A stretch of 13,195 nt of DNA from an uncultured Beijerinckiaceae bacterium (GTDB taxonomy: Bacteria; Pseudomonadota; Alphaproteobacteria; Rhizobiales; Beijerinckiaceae): positions 1-13,195 of the forward strand of contig CALMRL010000557.1 of NCBI GenBank assembly GCA_937873345.1, read 5' to 3'. A program made the translations under genes and the position numbers. Shown here piece by piece: positions 6,690-12,671 of this stretch (within the stretch, counting starts at the first letter, position 1; every line of letters begins with the position of its first letter). Below the pieces are notes generated by a model, which was given only the letters and a program-made list of their open reading frames with translations, was not told the origin of the DNA and ran no database searches.

Positions 6690-9614
6690 ATGGTCCGCCT
6701 TCTTAAATTGCGCTTCGGAGCCCGCACGCGCCGCTCGGAGGTCACGTTCTTCGATGCGGATCATTACCTGAGCGAATACAAGGATATCGCCGAAAGCGGC
6801 ATGGACCCGTTCGCTCATTTCATGCAGCACGGCTGGAAGGAAGGACGAAACCCCTCCGCCGCCTTCGAGACCCTCTACTATCGGGATCGATATCTTGACG
6901 GGAGGCCAGTCAATCCGCTGACCCACTACGTCACGGCGGGGATCGACGCGGGATTGCGGACGAAGCCTCGCGACGAGCAGGATTATATCGACGTGCAGAT
7001 GCCCGTCGTGTTGCCGTTCTTCAACGCGGCGGATTACTTCACGCAGGTCGAAGGCGACGGAACGGACGCCCTTCAGCACTACCTCAGACGCGGCTGGCGC
7101 GAGAATGTCGCGATCAGCAGCGAGGTCGATCTTGGCAGTTACGCCGCGCATTTCGACCACATCAAGCGGCTCGGCGTCAGCCCTCTCTACCACTATGCCT
7201 CGCAGGAGCGCCTGAACCGATGGCTGGCCGCGGGCGGGGAGGCCGGCGAGGCGACCCATGCGCTACCGTTCGAGATCGCTGGGGATGCGGGACGGGAGCG
7301 GAGGCGCATCCGGAAGACGCTCTCGGCAGGCTTCGAGCGCGCGTTCTACCTGTCGCGCTACGACGACGTGCGGGAAGCGGGCCTGGACCCGCTCGACCAT
7401 TTCATCGATCGCGGCTGGCGCGAGGGACGCCGGCCCAACTCGCTCTTCGACACCGTCTTCTACCTCCAAGAATACGCCGATCGCATCGAAGCCGGGATGA
7501 ATCCGTACTATCATTACCTGACGGTCGGCCGAGCGAGCGCGCTGAGGCCCAATCCCGTCGGGTTCCACCTCTACCCACGGATGACGGCGCCGCGGGACAT
7601 CGAATGGAGCAGGGCGGCCCCTGCGGCCGCCCTCGACGGCGTCGATTGCGTGGTCGTCATGCCTGTCTACAAAGGCTACGACGAGACGCTCGCGTCGATC
7701 CACGCGATCCTGACGGCGCGGCAGACGCGATCCTTCGCGCTCCTCGTCGTCGACGATCGATCGCCGGACAAGGCACTTTCGGCGAAGCTGGCAGAGCTCG
7801 CCGCACGGGGCCTGTTCGCGTTGCGCGTCAACGAGAAGAACCTCGGCTTCGTCAGATCGGTGAATGGCGCGCTTCGGGTCCTGACCGACAGGCTCGTCGT
7901 CCTGATCAACACCGACACGATCGTCAGCGGTGACTGGCTGGACCGCATGATGACCCACGCGGAGACCGATCCGACGATCGCCACCGTCACGCCCCTCAGC
8001 AACTGGGCGACGATCTGCTCCTATCCGTCCCTCAACGAGAACAACATGATCGAGCCGGAGGTCGGCATCGCCGAACTCGATCGGCTCGCGTCATGGGCCA
8101 ACAAAGGGCGATCGAGCGAGATACCCACGGGCATCGGCTTCTGCTTCCTGATGAGCGTGGCATCGCGGCAGACCGTGGGCCTCTTCGACGAAGAAGCCTT
8201 CGGCATGGGCTACGGCGAGGAGTGCGACTTCTGCCGCAGGGCGGCCAAGGCCGGCTTCCGCAACGTCGCCGCCGAGGACGTCTTCGTCTACCACGTCGGC
8301 GAGGTGTCGTTCGGCAAGCCCGTCGCCGGCGTGCGACCCGGCCAGAAGGCGCTCCATGCCAAGCATCCGGATTATCCGGAAACGATCCGCCAGCACCTGA
8401 TAGCCAATCCGACGGAGACCGGTCGCATCCGTCTCGACCTGATGCGGCTCGCGGCCTTTTCGAAGCGTAAACCGGTCGTCATCGTTCACCATAGCCACAC
8501 CGGCGGCATTGCCACTTACGTGAAAAACGAAACGCGGCGCTTGGAGGTGGCCGGGGTCGATGTGGTCCTCATCCGCGTCGGTGTGAAAGCTCCTTGGAAC
8601 ATCGAGATCGCGTCGGGAGCGAGCGCCCCTCCCTTCATGCCAAACCTGCGCCCGGTGTCCTTCTACCATTTTCGCGAGCACCTCGCGGACTTCCTGAGCT
8701 GGCTACGTCCCCAAGCAATCGACGTTCATTCCTTCGTCGGTTTCGAATGGGATGCGACCGTTCAGCTCATGGCTCTGATCGCGAGCAGCGGTGCGCCCTA
8801 CCACTACATGCTGCACGACTACTCCGTGGTCTGCCAACGCCACAATCTCGTGCGTGCCGACAACCGCTACTGCGGCCTCGCCGAAGTCGAGCGCTGCCGG
8901 GCCTGCATGGCAATGGATCGGTCCTACCCTCACGTGATCGATCCCGCGGTCCTGCGTGCGACCTACGCGCGCTTCCTCGAAGGCGCGGCGCGGGTCCGGG
9001 CGCCTTCGCGCGACATCGCCGAGCGTCTGCACCACGTCGGAGCGCGATACGCGATCGACGTCGTGCCGCATGCCGACGAAGCGCTGAGTGTCCCGGCGCT
9101 GGTGGCCCGCGCCGATGATGCCGTGATCACGATCGCCACGCTCGGCGCGATCGGCGCGCACAAAGGGTCGCGCATCATCCTGAGCCTGGCGCGCGACGCC
9201 AAGGCACGCGACCTGCCGGTCCGCTACCGCATCGTCGGTTACTCCGACATCCCCGACGACTTGGCCACGGTCGGCGTCAAGGAAAGCGGCCGATTCCTGA
9301 AGAGCGAGGACGCGATGCAGAGCCTGGCATCAATTGGCCCGCAGTTGGTCTTCCTGCCCTCGATCTGGCCGGAAACCTGGAGCTACACGCTCTCGATGAC
9401 CATGGCGATGGGCCTGACCCCCGTGGTGTTCGACATCGGCGCGCCCGCAGCACGCCTACGCGAAGCGGGCGTCGGCGTCGTGCTGCCGTACGCTCTGATC
9501 GACGATATCGGCGCCTTGAACGACCGTTTGATCGCGCTCGGCGGCGGACATGGCGTCCCGCGCGATCATGATGGTCGCGGGAGCGTGTCGACGCAGCCTC
9601 TCACGGGGACTTGA
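6690..9614 (+). CDS. Bifunctional glycosyltransferase: repeats, GT2 (GT-A) domain and GT4-like (GT-B) domain (974 aa)
   Basis: Fusion of two glycosyltransferases, expected to add two sugars in surface-glycan synthesis on the cytoplasmic side. The N-terminal 290 residues carry repeats of the form FD..YL..Y.D...AG.dP..HY...GW.EGR.P (about 20-55, 58-90, 110-140, 214-250, 253-287). The GT-A domain spans about 318-560: VVVMPVYKGYDE start, DDRSPD (355-360), INTDT (406-410, the DxD-like metal site) and GYGEECDFCRRA (507-518). The GT-B domain spans about 595-945, with HHSHTGGIATYV (600-611), a Cys cluster (C715, C728, C736, C739) and PSIWPETWSYTLSM (890-903), where E895 is kept but the second Glu of E-x7-E is Met903. 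ATG 6690 directly follows an in-frame TGA (6687-6689), so the start cannot lie upstream. No good Shine-Dalgarno is visible. The Gly/His-rich last 25 residues do not resemble the other proteins here. Confidence 0.9.
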   Translation: MVRLLKLRFGARTRRSEVTFFDADHYLSEYKDIAESGMDPFAHFMQHGWKEGRNPSAAFETLYYRDRYLDGRPVNPLTHYVTAGIDAGLRTKPRDEQDYIDVQMPVVLPFFNAADYFTQVEGDGTDALQHYLRRGWRENVAISSEVDLGSYAAHFDHIKRLGVSPLYHYASQERLNRWLAAGGEAGEATHALPFEIAGDAGRERRRIRKTLSAGFERAFYLSRYDDVREAGLDPLDHFIDRGWREGRRPNSLFDTVFYLQEYADRIEAGMNPYYHYLTVGRASALRPNPVGFHLYPRMTAPRDIEWSRAAPAAALDGVDCVVVMPVYKGYDETLASIHAILTARQTRSFALLVVDDRSPDKALSAKLAELAARGLFALRVNEKNLGFVRSVNGALRVLTDRLVVLINTDTIVSGDWLDRMMTHAETDPTIATVTPLSNWATICSYPSLNENNMIEPEVGIAELDRLASWANKGRSSEIPTGIGFCFLMSVASRQTVGLFDEEAFGMGYGEECDFCRRAAKAGFRNVAAEDVFVYHVGEVSFGKPVAGVRPGQKALHAKHPDYPETIRQHLIANPTETGRIRLDLMRLAAFSKRKPVVIVHHSHTGGIATYVKNETRRLEVAGVDVVLIRVGVKAPWNIEIASGASAPPFMPNLRPVSFYHFREHLADFLSWLRPQAIDVHSFVGFEWDATVQLMALIASSGAPYHYMLHDYSVVCQRHNLVRADNRYCGLAEVERCRACMAMDRSYPHVIDPAVLRATYARFLEGAARVRAPSRDIAERLHHVGARYAIDVVPHADEALSVPALVARADDAVITIATLGAIGAHKGSRIILSLARDAKARDLPVRYRIVGYSDIPDDLATVGVKESGRFLKSEDAMQSLASIGPQLVFLPSIWPETWSYTLSMTMAMGLTPVVFDIGAPAARLREAGVGVVLPYALIDDIGALNDRLIALGGGHGVPRDHDGRGSVSTQPLTGT

Positions 9615-9769
9615 TCGCTACGAAGACTGCGGACAAGCACAACCGAGGAACGTCGATTCCAAGCAGTGCTTCGATTGGCCGGATCGAACCCCGATTATCG
9701 AAGATAAAAAGGAGGGCGACTCACGCCGACTATCCTTGTTTCGCACTGGCTTTCCTACATCAAAGCGCC

Positions 9770-9810
9770 GACAGCCTCGCGCCGAAGATCTCATTCGGCG
9801 CGAGGCTGTC
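9770..9810. terminator. Perfect 17-bp inverted repeat between convergent genes, likely bidirectional terminator
   Basis: The arms GACAGCCTCGCGCCGAA (9770-9786) and its exact reverse complement (9794-9810) flank a 7-base loop (GATCTCA). The hairpin lies 155 bases past the end of the + strand glycosyltransferase and 59 bases past the end of the - strand ferritin-like gene, the expected place for a shared terminator. T-runs are short on both sides (AGTTTC on +, CTTTG on -), so termination efficiency is uncertain. The perfect symmetry makes chance unlikely. Confidence 0.7.
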
Positions 9811-9869
9811 AGTTTCAGCGTCGCATCGGATTGTCTGAAAACCGCCGACGCGATTTCCGCTCCGATGCT

Positions 9870-10832
9870 CTAGCGGATGTTGCCGTTGACGCCATTCGGA
9901 AAGAAGCCGCCGCTAGAGGCACCCGCCGCGCCGTAAGCGATGTTGAGAACCTGCCGCGGCGTGCGCCCGAATGCGATGCCGTTGGCGTCGGACGTCACCG
10001 TGAAAGGGTTCGCCAAGGAGCCGATGCCGATGTCGTCGGCGTTCGGATTGCCCTGGTTTGCCAGGGCCGAGCGGGTTTGAGCGATTGCCGAAGCGTCGTT
10101 AGCGATCTGCTGGTTGCCGCCGGGCCCGAACGCCATTGAGAACAGCATCGCGCGGATCGCTCCCGCCTGATAGGCTTCCACGGCGAGGAAGCCGGCGGCC
10201 GTCGCGAGAAAGGGGCTTCCCATCAGCAGGGCAGCCGATCCCTTCAAGGCCGTGACGCAGACGTCCTCGAAGACGAAGGCGCCGAGCAGGAAGTTCATGT
10301 CGCTGACGTAGGGGCTGAACGTGCCCCCCGGACCGACGATGCCGGCGGCCTGGGCAAGCGAGGAGAAGGCCGTGCCGATGTTGAGCGCGGGGCGCGAGAT
10401 CGGCGTGATGCCGTTCGCGGAGAGCGCCGCGCGCAGGACCTCGGTATGGCTGCGCTCGTCGATCGCGAGTTCCACCGCCAGCGCCTGGACGACCGGACTC
10501 TGGAAGCTATTCTGCGAGCCTCCGGTCACTTGGCCCGGGTTCGGCCCGATGTCGGCGGCCGAGAGGCCCTGCCCGGTGACCGCCGTGAGGTAGAAGGTCG
10601 CGCCGAGATACTCGAAGTTTAGCGCGAACTGCACCACGTCCGACGGCGCGATCGACTGGGCGTAGGCCTCGGAGAAGTTGCCTTCGGCGGCGCCGAATAC
10701 AGCCGCGCCGACGGCGCCGAGGCCCAGGGTCTTGAAGAAGTCGCGCCGGCCGGCCTTGAGGTCGAAGTACGTTTCGTCGATGGCGGCGGCTCCGGTGCTC
10801 GGCATGAGGGGTTTGCGCGTTTCGGTGATCAT
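9870..10832 (-). CDS. Tat-exported ferritin-like domain protein (320 aa), intact paralogue
   Basis: Ferritin_2-type (dessication-associated-like) four-helix-bundle protein of unknown physiological role. It probably acts outside the cytoplasm as a di-metal or degenerate bundle. The N-terminus carries a twin-arginine signal (GRRDFFKTLG, R29-R30, then a hydrophobic stretch ending AYAQ near 59). The bundle follows: NFEYLGATFYL (E74), DERSH (E126, H129), FLLGAFVFED (E189) and AVEAYQAG (E219, Q222). Two conserved metal-site positions differ from the adjacent paralogue: Glu to Gly at 77 and the last ExxH His to Gln at 222. The Gly/Asn-rich C-terminal 80 residues (ALANQGNPN, FFPNGVNGNIR) are shared with the paralogue. 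ATG 10832 has AGGA 6 bases upstream (10839-10842); a TTG two codons earlier lacks this spacing. It starts 22 bases after the paralogue's stop, as the second gene of a tandem pair. Confidence 0.88.
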   Translation of the reverse strand: MITETRKPLMPSTGAAAIDETYFDLKAGRRDFFKTLGLGAVGAAVFGAAEGNFSEAYAQSIAPSDVVQFALNFEYLGATFYLTAVTGQGLSAADIGPNPGQVTGGSQNSFQSPVVQALAVELAIDERSHTEVLRAALSANGITPISRPALNIGTAFSSLAQAAGIVGPGGTFSPYVSDMNFLLGAFVFEDVCVTALKGSAALLMGSPFLATAAGFLAVEAYQAGAIRAMLFSMAFGPGGNQQIANDASAIAQTRSALANQGNPNADDIGIGSLANPFTVTSDANGIAFGRTPRQVLNIAYGAAGASSGGFFPNGVNGNIR

Positions 10833-10838
10833 GACCAA

Positions 10839-10842
10839 TCCT
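10839..10842 (-). promoter_or_regulatory. Ribosome binding site of the intact ferritin-like gene
   Basis: AGGA (within AAAAGGA) on the - strand lies 6 bases before ATG 10832, selecting it over the TTG at 10838. It sits inside the 22-base gap after the upstream paralogue, so the gene can be translated independently of the interrupted copy. Confidence 0.65.
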
Positions 10843-10854
10843 TTTGAGCTGATG

Positions 10855-11835
10855 TCAGCGAATGACGCCGTTCATGCCGTTCGGGAAGAACAGTCCGCCT
10901 GCACCGATTCGGCCGGTGTTGCCGTAGACGATGTTGAGGACCTGCGTCGTGTTGCGCGCGAAGGCGACGCCGCCGCTGTTGCCGACGATGATGTGCGGGC
11001 TGGACAGCGAGCCGATCCCGGTGTCGTCGACGTTGGGGTTGCCCTGGTTGGCCAGAGCCGACCGCGTCTGCGAAATCGCCGAAGTGATGTTCGAGATCTG
11101 CTGATTGGTAGTGGACCCGCCGAATGCCATGTTGAACAGCGTCGTGCGGATGACGCCCGAGTGGTAGGCCTCGACGGCCAGGATGCCGGCAGCCGCGGTC
11201 AGGAAGGCGGGATTGGTGAGGAGCGCCGACCCGCCGTTGTAGGCCGTGACGCCGACGTCTTCGAAGATGTAGGAAGCGAGCAGGAAGGTCAGATCGTTGG
11301 CCTAGGCGTTGAAGGTCTGGCCCTGCGAGATTACGCCCGCCGCGACGGCGACCTGGGTGAACGCGTCGTTCAAGCCGGTACCGATGTTGAGGTTCGGCAT
11401 CGGGGCAGCGGAACCGCCGAGGGCCGAGCGCAGGAATTCGACGTGCGTGCGCTCCTGGGTGGCGATCTCGACCGCATAGGACTTGACGATGGGGATCGCG
11501 AACGGAACCTGGGCACCGCCCGTCACCGTCCCGGGATTGGGGCCCATGTCGCTCGCCGACAAGCCCTGGCCGGTCACGGCGTTGAGGTAGAAACTGGCCT
11601 CGAGATACTCGAGGTTGAGCGCGAAGTTCAGGACGTTCACGTCCGTCATCGACTGCGCGTGGGCCTCGGTGAACGACCCCTCCGCCGCGCCGAAGACCGC
11701 CGCTCCGATCGCGCCCGCGCCTAATCCCGTCAGAAAGGTTCGCCGGGCTTCCCGCATGTCCAGCTTAGGAAATGGATTCGGCGGTGAAACCTTTCCGGAG
11801 TCGATCTTGATGTCGTCGTCCGCTTCGTAGGTCAT
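10855..11835 (-). pseudogene. Tat-signal ferritin-like paralogue interrupted by a single in-frame amber codon
   Basis: One continuous frame of 326 codons, homologous over its full length to the downstream copy, but with TAG at codon 178 (11302-11304). The first part (residues 1-177) has a twin-arginine motif (ARRTFL, R31-R32), a signal ending AHAQ (58-61), NLEYLEASFYL (E76, E79) and QERTH (E128, H131). Translation beyond the stop continues in the same frame as ANDLTFLLASYIFEDVGVTAY, then AVEAYHSGVIR, QTRSALANQGNPN and FFPNGMNGVIR, all matching the paralogue. The only defect is the stop, at the position of Tyr in FSPYVSD of the paralogue (TAC there), so one C to G change explains it. GGAGG 6 bases before ATG 11835 and an AT-rich promoter region are intact. 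Alternatives: sequencing error, recent pseudogene, suppressed stop, or a functional 177-residue half-bundle with two of four helices. Confidence 0.85.
11302..11304 (-). other. In-frame amber codon inside the ferritin-like paralogue
   Basis: The plus-strand CTA reads TAG in the frame that is open from 11835 to 10855. The local residues are QTFNA-stop-ANDLTF against GTFSPYVSDMNF in the intact copy, aligning the stop with a Tyr and needing no indel. Confidence 0.9.
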
Positions 11836-11841
11836 TCAGGG

Positions 11842-11846
11842 CCTCC
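11842..11846 (-). promoter_or_regulatory. Strong Shine-Dalgarno of the interrupted ferritin-like gene
   Basis: GGAGG on the - strand, 6 bases before ATG 11835: the best ribosome binding site in the window. Its preservation suggests the gene was disrupted recently or is still translated. Confidence 0.7.
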
Positions 11847-11876
11847 GTACGGTCACCACGACCGCCCGCGCCCGGC

Positions 11877-11884
11877 ATAATATA
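11877..11884 (-). promoter_or_regulatory. Candidate -10 element of the ferritin-like operon
   Basis: The - strand reads TGTGTATATTATG in an AT-rich island within GC-rich DNA, about 40 bases upstream of ATG 11835. TATATT (11879-11884) or TATTAT (11877-11882) could be the -10 hexamer. No good -35 box exists at 17 bases; TTGCTG occurs only at 20 bases. Assigned by composition and position only. Confidence 0.4.
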
Positions 11885-11887
11885 CAC

Positions 11888-11915
11888 AAACATTTCCGAC
11901 GCTACAGCAATGTTT
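11888..11915. promoter_or_regulatory. Inverted repeat AAACATT-N14-AATGTTT, candidate operator
   Basis: Perfect 7-bp arms at 11888-11894 and 11909-11915 are spaced 21 bp centre to centre, two helical turns, as expected for a dimeric regulator. They lie just upstream of the candidate -10 of the ferritin-like operon, overlapping the -35 zone. No regulator gene is nearby to name the binding protein. Confidence 0.4.
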
Positions 11916-12191
11916 AAGATCGAAGCGCTTGTGTTTTCAACGACATCGCCTCAATTGGTAATTTTCTTACATTGGCGGAAGGGGTCCGAATGGTGCGAGA
12001 GGCGTCGGAATCGACGCGATGAGAGCATCGCCTACACCCTGCGGATGGCCGCCGATACGATCCTTCCCGGCGCCGCATCCGGCGAATGCCGGAAGGAACG
12101 GCCGACGCTCGCCCCGGCGCCTCGGTCCCGCCGGTCAAGCGAGGGAGCCATGCGCTCGAGCCGAGTGCATGAGGCCGCCATTCCGCTCGCC
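11916..12191. other. Non-coding gap between T2SS genes and the ferritin-like operon, with a possible hairpin
   Basis: This is the upstream part of the 356-bp gap between the GspN-like stop and ATG 11835. The open frames crossing it are Arg-rich and unlike proteins. An AT-rich part (about 11925-11975) contains TTGAAA and TTGAGG on the - strand as weak -35-like sequences. Near 12062-12096, CCTTCC(C)GGC and GCCGGAAGG form an imperfect stem, alternatively TCCGGC-GAAT-GCCGGA (12078-12093). Without a T-run it is only a possible terminator of the T2SS operon. Confidence 0.4.
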
Positions 12192-12671
12192 TCACCGCGG
12201 GTCGCTCGCCGCCGGGCCAGGTGCGACGGGAATGGGACCCTGCTGCAGGTTGCCGCGGAACATCGCGTACTCGAAGGCGCGGCCACCGCTCGCCGCCCGA
12301 AGCGTGGCAGGCATGACCTCGATGGTCCAGGCGCCGATGTGATCGCCGGTGTGCAGCGTCTCGGTGGCGTTGGTATCGCCGCGATGCACGATCGCCGACA
12401 GCGAACGCGAGTCTTCGATGATGCCGATCAGGCGCAGCGGCGGCGGCGGCACGGCCACCGGCGGCGGTTCGGCGAGGGGCGCCAGCGCGGCCGGCGGCCG
12501 TCGCGAAGGCTCGAACAGCGGCTTTTCGACGAACCCCTTGACCGTCGCCCTGTCGATGGACGCCAGCGGGTTAAGCGAGCGCGCGGGGTCGTCCTGCGCC
12601 GATCCATCTCGCGGGAGGACGAGCGCGGACAGCAGCAGCGCGGCGAACGCCAGCGAACGGCGAGCGCTCAT
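12192..12671 (-). CDS. Type II secretion system GspN/GspC-like periplasmic protein (159 aa)
   Basis: Probable periplasmic component of a type II secretion apparatus, resembling the homology-region part of GspC-type proteins that link the inner-membrane platform to the outer-membrane secretin. It starts with a basic, hydrophobic signal or anchor (SARRSLAFAALLLSALVLP, 2-20, then DGSAQ). FVEKPLFEPSRRPP (47-60) and a Pro/Ala-rich linker (59-78) follow. The small beta domain (79-138) runs from LRLIGIIEDS through LHTGDHIGAWTI to FEYAMF. The C-terminal tail is Pro/Ala-rich. ATG 12671 overlaps the stop of the upstream GspM-like gene as ATGA, indicating translational coupling, and AAGGGA precedes it. 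It appears to be the last gene of the T2SS operon. The T2SS role rests on domain look plus coupling to the GspM-like gene; the exact letter (C or N) is uncertain. Confidence 0.7.
   Translation of the reverse strand: MSARRSLAFAALLLSALVLPRDGSAQDDPARSLNPLASIDRATVKGFVEKPLFEPSRRPPAALAPLAEPPPVAVPPPPLRLIGIIEDSRSLSAIVHRGDTNATETLHTGDHIGAWTIEVMPATLRAASGGRAFEYAMFRGNLQQGPIPVAPGPAASDPR

Noticed and set aside
9550..9873. Frameshift at the 3' end of the 974-residue gene continuing in another phase
   Set aside because: The odd C-terminal tail invited the idea, but the alternative frame shows no glycosyltransferase-like continuation and crosses the terminator hairpin.
10855..11130. A separate short gene with its own Met start at 11130
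   Set aside because: It is in the same frame as the 5' fragment, and translation between 11301 and 11131 continues the ferritin homology without a break. It is the 3' part of one interrupted gene.
11302..11304. Amber codon decoded as pyrrolysine or another programmed recoding
   Set aside because: Nothing nearby suggests pyrrolysine machinery or a recoding element, and the paralogue has an ordinary Tyr here; a point mutation or sequencing error is simpler.
10678..11724. 348-codon + strand open frame over the ferritin-like genes
   Set aside because: It exists because the paired - strand genes are GC-rich; its residues mirror the duplicated region and show no domain.
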